From: an uncultured Veillonellaceae bacterium
GTDB lineage: Bacteria; Bacillota; Negativicutes; Veillonellales; Megasphaeraceae
Assembly: GCA_900546795.1 (NCBI GenBank)
Contig: UREG01000046.1
Location: 1-12,229 of the forward strand
Length of the DNA stretch: 12,229 nt
Direction: 5' to 3'
This document shows, in pieces, positions 1-6,206 of this stretch. Both the position numbers and the translations under genes were made by a program. The notes under the pieces are model-generated. The model searched no databases. It worked only from the letters and a program-made list of their open reading frames with translations, and was not told where the DNA came from. Numbering within the stretch: the first letter of the stretch is position 1; every line of letters begins with the position of its first letter.

Positions 1-2
1 AC

Positions 3-1346
3 GATCATGAGCATGTCATCGCCGAGTGCTGCATGGCCGGTGAGAAAGAGCTCAAGATGGCCATCGACGCCGCCCTCGCCGCGAAGGCGGATTGGGAAGC
101 AATGCCCTGGGAGCACCGCTCCGCCATTTTCCTGAAGGCCGCCGATATGATCACCGGCTCTTACCGCAAGGTGCTGAACGCCGCCACGATGCTTGGCCAG
201 TCCAAGACCGTGTTCCAGGCGGAGATCGATATTGCCGAGCTTGCCGACTTCCTGCGCTTTGGCGTGTGGAGCGCACAGGAGATCTTCAAGGATCAGCCTG
301 CGAGCGAGGCGGGCATCTGGAACCGTCAGGACTACCGTCCACTTGATGGCTTTATCTGCGCGATCACCCCGTTTAACTTTACGTCCATCGGCGGCAACCT
401 GGCGACGAACGCGGGCGGCAACAAAGCGGTGCGCTATGGAACGACCCGGCATCAGGTATATGCGATAGAAGCGGTATTGCCGGACGGAACCATTGCGGAG
501 CTGGGTGCGCGCCTGAAAAAATGCTCGACCGGATATTGTTTGGATCAGCTGATTATCGGCAGTGAAGGAACGCTGGGGATCATTACGAAAGCAACGCTGA
601 AACTGCTGCCGCTGGCGCCGTACCGTTTAGACGTGCTGGCGGTGTTTACAGAGCTGGACAAAGCGGTAGGCTTAGTTCCGAAATTAATCAAAGCAGGGCT
701 GGAACCGACCAGCGTGGAATTTATGGATAATAAATTTGTACGGTATGCCAGCGATTTTTGCGGCGTGCGTCTGCCGCATTATGAAGACGGCTTATACGAT
801 ATTATTTCCATTGAAACGTTCAGCGAAGAAGAACTGGAACGGAAAATGGAACTGCTGGACGAGATTTGTACGGAATGCGGAGCGGCAGATATCGTAGAAG
901 CGGACGAACGGGTTTGGAACGTGCGCCGAAACTGCCTGGAAGGATCGAAAGCGGTGAGCCGGATCAGTACGTCTGACGATTTGGTCGTTCCGGTGGATAA
1001 GATCGCGGACTGCATGCAGTATCTGACTAAAGCGGCGGAAAAATATGATTTTACTATTTGTACGCTGGCTCATGCCGGCGACGGCAATCTGCATTTCCAA
1101 ATGCTGAAGATGGATATGTCCGACGAAGAATGGACAAAACAAGTCGCTGCGTTCCGGAAAGAATCCTATGCCTATGTATATACGCTGGGCGGACGGCTTT
1201 CCGGCGAACACGGCATCGGCATGAAAAAAGTGGAAGACATGGCAAGATATACGAATCCGGCAGAAATGGCAGTGATGCGTACCATTAAAAAAGCGCTGGA
1301 CCCCAACCATATCTTGAATCCGGGCAAACTGCTCGATGTAGAATAA
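3..1346 (+). CDS. Chimeric ORF: P5C dehydrogenase N-terminus joined to GlcD-type FAD-linked oxidase C-terminus (5' partial)
   Basis: The frame is open from base 3 to the stop at 1344-1346 and has no start with a ribosome binding site, so it enters from the left. The ATG at 33 is internal. Residues 1-129 resemble 1-pyrroline-5-carboxylate dehydrogenase (proline catabolism): WEAMPWEHR, LNAATMLGQSKT, YRPLDGF and ITPFNFTSIGGNL are hallmarks. From residue 130 it matches the GlcD family instead: GGNLATNAGG, then IGSEGTLGIITKATL (FAD-binding PCMH domain), HAGDGNLHF near H357, SGEHGIG near H403, and the C-terminal ALDPNHILNPGK of FAD-oxidase C. The aldehyde dehydrogenase half lacks its catalytic Cys and most of the fold. 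The GlcD half lacks roughly its first 130 residues, including the start of the FAD site. Neither activity is expected from this product. The 3' half is probably native to this genome: it shares its AAA/GAA-rich codon use with tal, which starts 18 bases downstream. Confident about both halves; the fusion being real is doubtful. Confidence 0.8.
   Translation, partial: DHEHVIAECCMAGEKELKMAIDAALAAKADWEAMPWEHRSAIFLKAADMITGSYRKVLNAATMLGQSKTVFQAEIDIAELADFLRFGVWSAQEIFKDQPASEAGIWNRQDYRPLDGFICAITPFNFTSIGGNLATNAGGNKAVRYGTTRHQVYAIEAVLPDGTIAELGARLKKCSTGYCLDQLIIGSEGTLGIITKATLKLLPLAPYRLDVLAVFTELDKAVGLVPKLIKAGLEPTSVEFMDNKFVRYASDFCGVRLPHYEDGLYDIISIETFSEEELERKMELLDEICTECGAADIVEADERVWNVRRNCLEGSKAVSRISTSDDLVVPVDKIADCMQYLTKAAEKYDFTICTLAHAGDGNLHFQMLKMDMSDEEWTKQVAAFRKESYAYVYTLGGRLSGEHGIGMKKVEDMARYTNPAEMAVMRTIKKALDPNHILNPGKLLDVE
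390..403. other. Junction between the P5CDH-like and GlcD-like segments
   Basis: The switch of protein family falls in the codons for Gly-Gly-Asn-Leu (390-401). Both families carry a GGN(L/V/I) motif here, so a short shared sequence of about 12-14 bases could have joined them. Lysine codons left of the joint are AAG in 6 of 7 cases and right of it AAA in 20 of 22. Glutamate codons on the left are GAG in 9 of 10, whereas GAA dominates on the right. This fits two source genomes meeting at a microhomology, by mis-assembly or recombination. Confidence 0.75.
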
Positions 1347-1364
1347 ATAAAGAAGGTACAAGAA

Positions 1365-2009
1365 ATGAAATTTTTTATTGATACAGCAAACATAGAAGAA
1401 ATTAAAGCGGCCTGTGCGTTGGGCTGCATAGACGGGGTAACGACGAACCCGTCGCTGATTGCAAAAGAAAAACAAACTATTTCCGATGTAATACGGGAAA
1501 TCGCCGCCGCAGTCGAAGGGCCGGTCAGCGCGGAAGTGATTGCTTCTGATGCAGAAGGCATGGTGCGGGAAGGGAAAACTCTCGCTGCGCTGGGAGAAAA
1601 TGTGGTTGTAAAAATCCCGATGACGGCAGAAGGATTAAAAGCAGTCGCCGTGCTGGCAAAAGCAGGGATCAAAACAAATGTGACGCTGGTATTTTCCGCG
1701 AATCAGGCGCTATTGGCCGCGCGGGCCGGCGCTTCTTATGTCAGCCCGTTTGTGGGCCGGGTAGAAGATATCGGCTGGGACGGCATCGCTCTTATCCGGA
1801 CGATTGCCGATATATTCGCCATTCATGACATTTCAACGGAAATCATTGCGGCCAGCATCCGCAAGCCGATGCATATTACCGAATGCGCCAAAGCGGGAGC
1901 GCATATCGCCACGGTGCCGTATTCGGTGCTGATGGACGCGCTCAATCATCCGCTTACGCAGGCGGGAATAGAAAAATTTATGGCAGACTGGGAAAAAGCC
2001 AATCAATAG
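1365..2009 (+). CDS. tal: Transaldolase (small TalC/FSA-type subfamily)
   Basis: This is a 214-residue protein of the compact transaldolase/fructose-6-phosphate aldolase family, which moves a dihydroxyacetone unit between sugar phosphates in the non-oxidative pentose phosphate pathway in the cytosol. It opens with MKFFIDTANIEEI and GVTTNPSLI, typical of the (beta/alpha)8 barrel. The Schiff-base lysine is K83 in VVVKIPMT. Two residues favour transaldolase over FSA: Glu in SAEV (E57), where FSA has Gln, and Phe in SPFVGR (F129), where FSA has Tyr. Length is normal for the subfamily. The start follows a GAAGG-like ribosome binding site and lies 18 bases after the GlcD-like stop, which suggests co-transcription with the native gene upstream. 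glpX follows 52 bases later, another sugar-phosphate enzyme. Confidence 0.93.
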   Translation: MKFFIDTANIEEIKAACALGCIDGVTTNPSLIAKEKQTISDVIREIAAAVEGPVSAEVIASDAEGMVREGKTLAALGENVVVKIPMTAEGLKAVAVLAKAGIKTNVTLVFSANQALLAARAGASYVSPFVGRVEDIGWDGIALIRTIADIFAIHDISTEIIAASIRKPMHITECAKAGAHIATVPYSVLMDALNHPLTQAGIEKFMADWEKANQ

Positions 2010-2011
2010 TG

Positions 2012-2017
2012 TATAAT
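2012..2017 (+). promoter_or_regulatory. Possible -10 box upstream of glpX (weak)
   Basis: A perfect TATAAT sits in the short tal-glpX gap, but the hexamer 17 bases upstream (TGGGAA, 1989-1994, inside tal) matches the -35 consensus at only three positions. It could give glpX an extra internal promoter, or be chance in an AT-rich gap. Confidence 0.25.
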
Positions 2018-2061
2018 AAGCACAGGTATGCAGCATATACTATTAGAGAGGATGAAGTTGA

Positions 2062-3027
2062 ATGGATCGTACACTTACATTAGAGTTTGTTCGCGCCACA
2101 GAAGCAGCTGCCGTTAAATGCGGCCGTTTAGTGGGCAAAGGAGATAAAATCGGCGCCGACCAGCTGGCTGTAGACGGCATGCGCGCTACATTTGATTCCG
2201 TTCCGATCAGCGGCACGGTAGTTATCGGCGAAGGCGAAATGGACGAAGCGCCTATGCTGTATATTGGAGAAAAAGTAGGTTCCGGCGGTTATGCGGTAGA
2301 TATTGCCGTAGATCCTTTGGAAGGAACGAACTTGACGGCAAAAGGCCAGAACGGAGCTATCGCGGTATTGGCGATTGCAGGAGAAGGATGCCTGCTCCAT
2401 GCGCCGGATATGTATATGGAAAAGATCTGTGTCGGCCCGAGAGCCAAAGGCTGCATTGATATCAATGATACGGTTACCAATAATTTGAAACGTGTAGCGG
2501 CAGCACTGCACCGGGAAGTTTCCGATATTACGGTCGTTGTGCTCGATCGGGAACGGCATGCGCATATCATTAAAGAATGCCGTGATGCAGGCGCGCGGAT
2601 CAAATTGATCAGCGACGGCGACGTTATGCCGGCAGTAGAAGTTGGGATCGAAGATTCCGGCGTGCATATGATGATCGGCACCGGCGGGGCTCCGGAAGGC
2701 GTATTGGCGGCTGCGGCGCTCAAATGCCTGGGCGGCGATATGCAGGCTCGGCTTGTCCCTCAGAATGAAGAAGAAAGACAGCGCTGTGCGGATATGGGGA
2801 TTACGGATGTAAATCATGTCCTTACCATTGACGATCTGGTACAAGGGGACGATGCGATTTTTTCGGCTACGGCAGTTACCGACTGCAGCATCATGAAAGG
2901 GGTTCGCTATTTCGGCGGCGGCGCAAGAACGTCTTCAGTCGTTATGCGGTATAAAACAGGAACCGTTCGGTTTGTAGATTCGATCCATCAGTTTGATAAA
3001 AAGAACCTTCTCAGCGTACATCGTTAA
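2062..3027 (+). CDS. glpX: Class II fructose-1,6-bisphosphatase (GlpX)
   Basis: This 321-residue protein matches the usual GlpX length of 320-340. GlpX hydrolyses fructose-1,6-bisphosphate to fructose-6-phosphate in gluconeogenesis and depends on a divalent metal. The metal and substrate motifs are in place: D33 in KIGADQLAVDGMR, E57 within VIGEGEMDEAPM, D84/E87/T89 in DIAVDPLEGT, and E212 in GGAPEGVLAA. These correspond to the known catalytic and metal-binding residues of the family. The ATG follows a GAGAGG ribosome binding site (about 2046-2051). It lies 52 bases after tal and is followed by a strong terminator, so tal-glpX probably form the end of a sugar-phosphate transcript. Nothing looks truncated. 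Confidence 0.95.
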   Translation: MDRTLTLEFVRATEAAAVKCGRLVGKGDKIGADQLAVDGMRATFDSVPISGTVVIGEGEMDEAPMLYIGEKVGSGGYAVDIAVDPLEGTNLTAKGQNGAIAVLAIAGEGCLLHAPDMYMEKICVGPRAKGCIDINDTVTNNLKRVAAALHREVSDITVVVLDRERHAHIIKECRDAGARIKLISDGDVMPAVEVGIEDSGVHMMIGTGGAPEGVLAAAALKCLGGDMQARLVPQNEEERQRCADMGITDVNHVLTIDDLVQGDDAIFSATAVTDCSIMKGVRYFGGGARTSSVVMRYKTGTVRFVDSIHQFDKKNLLSVHR

Positions 3028-3039
3028 GAAGAGCTAATG

Positions 3040-3079
3040 AAAGCGGAGATGCTTTTGCATCTCCGCTTTATTGCGTTTA
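3040..3079 (+). terminator. Intrinsic terminator after glpX
   Basis: A perfect 13-bp stem (3040-3052 with 3057-3069) closes a TTTT loop. The right arm ends in CTTT and runs into a T-rich but interrupted tail (ATTGCGTTTAT). It begins 12 bases after the glpX stop. Confidence 0.9.
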
Positions 3080-3099
3080 TGTCTTTCTTTTGTTACAAT
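3071..3099 (+). promoter_or_regulatory. Probable lepB promoter
   Basis: TTGCGT (3071-3076), a 17-base spacer and TACAAT (3094-3099). The -35 half is weak (TTG only) and lies in the tail of the glpX terminator. Transcription would begin about 20 bases before the start codon. Confidence 0.55.
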
Positions 3100-3124
3100 A
3101 AATGAAGCATAAGGAGGATAGATT

Positions 3125-3697
3125 ATGACGAGTGAAAAAATAAAAAATGAATTATATGAATGGGCGTACTCCATCGTAATTGCGTTGGCAGTAGCTCTTT
3201 TTATCCATATTTTCCTCTTTCAGCCGACCCGCGTATCCGGCGAATCGATGGTGCCGACCCTGGAAAACGGCGATTATCTGATCGTGTCCAAGGTGGGGCA
3301 TGTCATGGGGGATATGCCGGAATACGGCGATATAGTCATTATCGACAGCCGGACGCACTATGACCGGACTTGGCGGGACGACGTATCTGAGCCGCTCACC
3401 AATTATCTGGCATTTTTCAATAAGAAATTTGCGACCAAAAACATTTGGGTGAAACGAGTCATCGGGCACCCGGGAGACACGCTGGAATTTAAAGACGGCG
3501 CCGTCTGGAGAAACGGGGAAAAATTAGACGAACCCTATATCAACGATGAACCGATGAAAACGGACGGACGGCAGATCACCGTGCCGGAAAATCATGTGTT
3601 TGTGATGGGAGACAACCGAAATCACAGCAGCGACAGCCGGTTTATCGGCCCTGTTCCGACCGATCATGTATTAGGTCGGGTAGTGCTTGATTTATAA
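3125..3697 (+). CDS. lepB: Signal peptidase I
   Basis: This 190-residue type I signal peptidase is of the short, Gram-positive-like kind with a single N-terminal membrane anchor (about residues 13-32). It removes signal peptides from exported proteins on the outer face of the cytoplasmic membrane. Box B carries the nucleophile S41 in SGESMVPTL. The general-base lysine is K110 in VKRVIGHPGDTLE. The C-terminal box reads MGDNRNHSSDSR (161-172). All three are intact. AAGGAGG at 3111-3117 is 7 bases before the ATG, fixing the start. The gene stands alone between the glpX terminator and the queT promoter, whose -35 box overlaps the end of lepB. Confidence 0.96.
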   Translation: MTSEKIKNELYEWAYSIVIALAVALFIHIFLFQPTRVSGESMVPTLENGDYLIVSKVGHVMGDMPEYGDIVIIDSRTHYDRTWRDDVSEPLTNYLAFFNKKFATKNIWVKRVIGHPGDTLEFKDGAVWRNGEKLDEPYINDEPMKTDGRQITVPENHVFVMGDNRNHSSDSRFIGPVPTDHVLGRVVLDL

Positions 3698-3715
3698 GCC
3701 GAATTTTCGTATAAT
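3687..3715 (+). promoter_or_regulatory. Promoter of the queT-queF operon
   Basis: TTGATT (3687-3692), exactly 17 bases, then a perfect TATAAT (3710-3715). The -35 hexamer overlaps the last codons of lepB. The start site would be near 3722, just before the preQ1 aptamer. Confidence 0.8.
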
Positions 3716-3730
3716 GAAAAAAGCTAAATA

Positions 3731-3769
3731 GACAGTTCGCAACCATCCTGTCGGTAAACAAAACTATGG
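3731..3769 (+). ncRNA. preQ1 class I riboswitch aptamer
   Basis: The layout is that of a class I preQ1 pseudoknot. P1 is GACAG (3731-3735) with CTGTC (3748-3752). The loop between them (TTCGCAACCATC) holds CCAT (3743-3746), which pairs with ATGG (3766-3769) to form P2. The A-rich strand joining them (GGTAAACAAAACT) contains the conserved AAACAAAAC run. It closely resembles the well-known Thermoanaerobacter tengcongensis aptamer in order and loop sequence. It precedes queT-queF, genes that import and make preQ1, so the ligand call agrees with context. Confidence 0.9.
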
Positions 3770-3796
3770 AAATCTCGTATGAAAGAGTACGGAACC

Positions 3797-3832
3797 GATG
3801 GGCATAGAAAGATATGTCCATCTATTTTTTTT
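3797..3832 (+). terminator. preQ1-controlled attenuator terminator
   Basis: GATGGGCATA (3797-3806) pairs with TATGTCCATC (3813-3822), a 10-bp stem with one G-U pair and a 6-base loop, followed by TA and eight T residues (3825-3832). It ends immediately before the queT ribosome binding site. CATAG (3803-3807) of its left arm can instead pair with CTATG (3764-3768) at the aptamer's 3' end, helped by CGTA (3776-3779) with TACG (3788-3791). That antiterminator conflicts with P2, so bound preQ1 should favour termination. This pairing scheme is inferred from sequence. Confidence 0.88.
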
Positions 3833-3839
3833 GAGGAGG
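3833..3839 (+). promoter_or_regulatory. Ribosome binding site deciding the queT start
   Basis: GAGGAGG lies 8 bases before the ATG at 3848 but only 2 bases before the in-frame ATG at 3842. The frame is open further upstream to an ATG at 3779, but that stretch is the riboswitch leader. Confidence 0.85.
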
Positions 3840-3847
3840 TGATGAGG

Positions 3848-4345
3848 ATGTATCAAAAACAAACCAGAAAATTAACGATATCGGCTATGGTAATCGCATT
3901 GTACCTGGTCGTTCTTTATGTAACGCAAAGCTTTTCTTTCGGTGCGTATCAGATACGTATCGCTACATCGTTTTATGCACTGGCATATATACATCCATTC
4001 TTGATTTTACCTCTGGGGGCTGCGAATTTAATAGCAAATGCACTGTTTGGCGGTCTGGGAATACTGGACATGTTCGGCGGGGCGCTGGTCGGCATCGTAT
4101 CGGCGGCTCTGATTTACGGTGTAAAAAAATACAATTTGAACCCATGGTTCATCGCGCTGCCGATTTGGCTGGTTCCCAGCCTGGCAGTTCCGGTATGGCT
4201 AAGCTATCTGCTGCAGCTTCCGTACTCTGTATTGGTCGTCAATTTGCTGGTCGGTCAGGCTGTTCCGGCAATTGTCGGCGTGATCTTAGTACAGGTGCTG
4301 GAACGGACGCTGGTACCGCAGAAAGGAGTTATATCGCATGAGTAG
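3848..4345 (+). CDS. queT: Queuosine precursor transporter QueT (ECF S component)
   Basis: This 165-residue, very hydrophobic protein of the QueT family is the substrate-binding membrane subunit of an energy-coupling factor transporter for a queuosine precursor. It would work with the shared EcfA/A'/T module encoded elsewhere. About five to six membrane segments are visible, roughly residues 10-30, 40-58, 60-90, 100-122 and 127-150. Family-typical stretches include LTISAMVIALY near the start and GGLGILDMFGGALVG (68-82). The start is set by GAGGAGG 8 bases upstream. The last 8 bases overlap queF, implying translational coupling. The preQ1 riboswitch and queF partner support preQ0 or preQ1 as cargo. 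Specificity is inferred from family and context. Confidence 0.92.
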   Translation: MYQKQTRKLTISAMVIALYLVVLYVTQSFSFGAYQIRIATSFYALAYIHPFLILPLGAANLIANALFGGLGILDMFGGALVGIVSAALIYGVKKYNLNPWFIALPIWLVPSLAVPVWLSYLLQLPYSVLVVNLLVGQAVPAIVGVILVQVLERTLVPQKGVISHE

Positions 4346-4832
4346 AACTTCTGCAGAATTGGAAACGATCACCAAGCTGGGAAGTCAGGGAACTACCTAT
4401 CCTACCGATTATGATCCGTCTGTATTGGAGTATTTTATCAATAAACATCCGTATCGGGATTATATGGTCAAATTTAACTGCCCGGAATTTACGAGCCTTT
4501 GCCCGATGACGGGGCAGCCGGATTTTGCCACCATATATATATCCTATGTGCCGGATGAAAAGATGGTGGAAAGCAAATCGCTGAAACTATATTTGTTCAG
4601 CTTCCGCAATCACGGCGATTTCCATGAAGACTGTGTCAATATCATCATGAACGATTTGATACAGCTGATGGAGCCGCGATACATCGAAGTATGGGGAAAA
4701 TTTTTGCCCCGCGGCGGTATTTCTATTGACCCGTACTGCAATTATGGCAAGCCGGGAACGAAATGGGAAGAGGTAGCCTGGAAGCGGCTGACGGAACACG
4801 ATATGATTGTGGAGACCGTAACGAACCGCTGA
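4338..4832 (+). CDS. queF: NADPH-dependent 7-cyano-7-deazaguanine (preQ0) reductase
   Basis: This 164-residue unimodular QueF is the cytosolic enzyme that reduces the nitrile of preQ0 to the aminomethyl group of preQ1 with two NADPH, for queuosine modification of tRNA. The catalytic cysteine is C55 in FTSLCPMTGQPDFA, with D62 as acid/base. The QueF-specific NADPH motif ESKSLKLYLFSFRN spans 78-91, and H96-E97 are the substrate-binding pair. These positions match those of the Bacillus subtilis enzyme. AGGAG at 4324-4328 lies 9 bases before the ATG, and the gene overlaps queT by 8 bases. It is the last gene of the preQ1-riboswitch operon and ends at a strong terminator. No queC, queD or queE gene is nearby. 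Confidence 0.97.
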   Translation: MSRTSAELETITKLGSQGTTYPTDYDPSVLEYFINKHPYRDYMVKFNCPEFTSLCPMTGQPDFATIYISYVPDEKMVESKSLKLYLFSFRNHGDFHEDCVNIIMNDLIQLMEPRYIEVWGKFLPRGGISIDPYCNYGKPGTKWEEVAWKRLTEHDMIVETVTNR

Positions 4833-4874
4833 TATAGGAAACGGCGCATCGCCGATATACAAGATAACCAACAT

Positions 4875-4914
4875 AAAAAGCCTTGCTTCTGTTTTGTATG
4901 AAGCAAGGCTTTTT
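4875..4914 (+). terminator. Terminator of the queT-queF operon
   Basis: A perfect 15-bp stem (4875-4889 with 4900-4914) carries a 10-base loop. The right arm itself ends in TTTTT and the left begins with AAAAA, so it can act in either direction. It starts about 40 bases after the queF stop. Confidence 0.92.
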
Positions 4915-4974
4915 CGTTAGATAAACGGCATGACGGCAGCTGAAAAAGAGAATTAAAAAAGCAAAGAATCGGAT

Positions 4975-5020
4975 AAAAAATGCCCCTTTCCCATACCGGA
5001 AACGGTACAGAAAAAGGGGC
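4975..5020 (-). terminator. Terminator of metQ
   Basis: On the minus strand GCCCC with a run of T pairs with AAAGGGGC at the base (outer arms 4982-4989 and 5013-5020). An upper stem TACCG/CGGTA closes a tetraloop (about 4994-5007), and the hairpin is followed by ATTTTTT (complement of 4975-4980). It lies about 40 bases past the metQ stop, facing the queF terminator. Confidence 0.85.
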
Positions 5021-5060
5021 GGTCAGGCGTTAGGTTCGCTGTTCGCTTCTATTAGGCAGA

Positions 5061-5885
5061 TCAGAATGCTGGAACAATAGCGCCTTTATACTGTTGCTCG
5101 ATAAATTCTTTTACAGCAGGCGAGGTGATCGCAGTAATTAATTTTTGGATTTCAGGCCGGTTTTCATCGCCCTGGCGGATAACCAGGATATTGACGTAAG
5201 GCGAATCCTTGCTTTCTAAATACAATGCGTCCTGGAGCGGATTCAAGCCGGCTTCCATGGCAAAGTTCGTATTGATCAGCGCGATGTCTACATCATCGAG
5301 GGAACGAGGAATCTGTGCGGCTTCCAGTTCGATGAATTCTAAATGTTTCGGATTTTCCGTGATGTCCATGACGGTGGAATTGATCGTGCCGCCGTCTTTT
5401 AATTTCAGCAGACCGGCTTTTTGCAGGATCAAAAGAGCGCGGCCGCCGTTGGTCGGGTCATTGGGAATGGCGACTTTTCCCTGATCGGCGATCGCCGACA
5501 ATTCTTTGATTTTATGAGAGTAGATTCCCATTGGTTCTAAATGTACTTTGGCGCCGGAAACGAGCTTGAGCCCCCGTTCTGCAATAAATTTATCCAGATA
5601 GGGCTGGTGCTGGAAGAAATTGGCATCGAGTTCTTTATCGGATAATGCCAGATTGGGTTTGACATAATCGGAAAATTCGATCACTTTTAATTCTACCCCT
5701 TCTTTTTCCAGCAGCGGTTTGATTTGATTTAAAATTTCTCCGTGCGGTACCGGGGTAGCGCCTACTGTTACGGTTGCTTTCCCGGACGTATTGGCCGGCG
5801 CAGAATCAGAGGAGCTGCCGCAGCCAGCTGCCAGCAGAGAAAAGGACAAGGCTGCTGCCGTAAATAAAGTAGTCAGTTTGTTCAT
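5061..5885 (-). CDS. metQ: D-methionine/L-methionine ABC transporter substrate-binding lipoprotein
   Basis: This 274-residue protein of the NlpA/MetQ family captures methionine outside the membrane and delivers it to a MetN-MetI ABC transporter. The N-terminus is a lipoprotein signal ending in the lipobox LAAGC, with C22 as the lipidated residue, then a Ser/Asp linker. Family motifs include VTVGATPVPHGEIL, VIEFSDYVKPN, LDANFFQHQPYLD, AIPNDPTNGGRAL, DVDIALINTNFA and DSPYVNILV. GGGAGG at 5894-5899 is 8 bases before the ATG. It is preceded by a SAM-I riboswitch, which supports methionine as ligand. No metN or metI flanks it: the next genes are queF (convergent) and a divergent dehydrogenase, so the permease must lie elsewhere. 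Confidence 0.95.
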   Translation of the reverse strand: MNKLTTLFTAAALSFSLLAAGCGSSSDSAPANTSGKATVTVGATPVPHGEILNQIKPLLEKEGVELKVIEFSDYVKPNLALSDKELDANFFQHQPYLDKFIAERGLKLVSGAKVHLEPMGIYSHKIKELSAIADQGKVAIPNDPTNGGRALLILQKAGLLKLKDGGTINSTVMDITENPKHLEFIELEAAQIPRSLDDVDIALINTNFAMEAGLNPLQDALYLESKDSPYVNILVIRQGDENRPEIQKLITAITSPAVKEFIEQQYKGAIVPAF

Positions 5886-5935
5886 AATAAAAACCTCCCA
5901 AATAAGTTTCAGACGATGCGCAGGCTTTTATACCG

Positions 5936-5964
5936 AAAAAAATCCCCTTTCCAAGAGAAAGAGG
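5936..5964 (-). terminator. SAM-controlled attenuator terminator of metQ
   Basis: On the minus strand CCTCTTTC (5964-5957), loop TCTTG, then GAAAGGGG (5951-5944) form an 8-bp stem with one U-G pair, followed by A and seven T residues. AGAG-A-(T)-AAAG at the 3' side of aptamer P1 (5983-5974) can pair with CTTTCTCT (5962-5955), giving an antiterminator exclusive with P1. SAM binding should therefore stop transcription. The pairing is inferred. Confidence 0.87.
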
Positions 5965-5973
5965 TTGTCAGGT

Positions 5974-6061
5974 CTTTATCTCTCGGATCATCCGCAGGAT
6001 TTAGCACCGTATCAGGTTGCCGGGCTTCATAGGGCCAGTCCCTCCGCCGCTCTTGATAAAG
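5974..6061 (-). ncRNA. SAM-I (S-box) riboswitch aptamer
   Basis: Read on the minus strand, P1 is CTTTATC (6061-6055) with GATAAAG (5980-5974). Inside are the S-box hallmarks in order: ATCAAGAG, GGAGGGACTGGCCC, ATGAAGCCCGGCAACC and GGTGCTAAATCC, followed by GGATGATCC and GAGATAA. The core matches the family consensus nearly throughout. With the downstream terminator it forms a transcriptional OFF switch for metQ when S-adenosylmethionine is plentiful. Confidence 0.97.
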
Positions 6062-6084
6062 CATCGCATATTGTCTTTTCAAAA

Positions 6085-6113
6085 AGTATAGCAGGGACGG
6101 GGTGGTTTGTCAA
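6085..6113 (-). promoter_or_regulatory. metQ promoter
   Basis: On the minus strand a perfect TTGACA (6113-6108), a 17-base spacer and TATACT (6090-6085). Transcription would begin near 6078, about 17 bases before the SAM aptamer. Confidence 0.85.
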
Positions 6114-6117
6114 TTAT

Positions 6118-6150
6118 AAAAAAGTATACGGCTGCCGCTGGGCAGCCGTA
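6118..6150 (-). terminator. Hairpin between divergent promoters, possible minus-strand terminator
   Basis: TACGGCTGCC (6127-6136) and GGCAGCCGTA (6141-6150) form a perfect 10-bp GC-rich stem with a GCTG loop. Only on the minus strand is it followed by a T run (TAC then TTTTTT, complement of 6118-6123), which ends just before the metQ -35 box. It could block antisense read-through into the metQ promoter. A protein-binding palindrome is the alternative. Confidence 0.55.
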
Positions 6151-6157
6151 CAGCAGA

Positions 6158-6186
6158 TTGACAGGAGAGCACCATTTTCGTATGCT
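6158..6186 (+). promoter_or_regulatory. Promoter of the D-2-hydroxyacid dehydrogenase gene
   Basis: Perfect TTGACA (6158-6163), 17 bases, then TATGCT (6181-6186). The implied start site is only about a dozen bases before the start codon, just around the ribosome binding site, so the leader would be very short. Confidence 0.7.
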
Positions 6187-6206
6187 AAAGAAAAGGAGGT
6201 TTGGAT

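Noticed and set aside
33..1346. Complete 437-residue protein starting at ATG 33
   Set aside because: The frame is open upstream to base 3 with P5CDH-like residues (DHEHVIAECC) and no ribosome binding site precedes ATG 33, so the gene is cut by the window edge.
792..1672. Minus-strand ORFs opposite glcD and tal
   Set aside because: They are shadows of strongly conserved plus-strand genes.
1365..2009. Fructose-6-phosphate aldolase as the activity of the small aldolase
   Set aside because: Glu in SAEV and Phe in SPFVGR match transaldolases; FSA carries Gln and Tyr at these places.
3779..3847. N-terminal extension of QueT to ATG 3779
   Set aside because: This stretch is the riboswitch antiterminator and terminator; the ribosome binding site points to ATG 3848.
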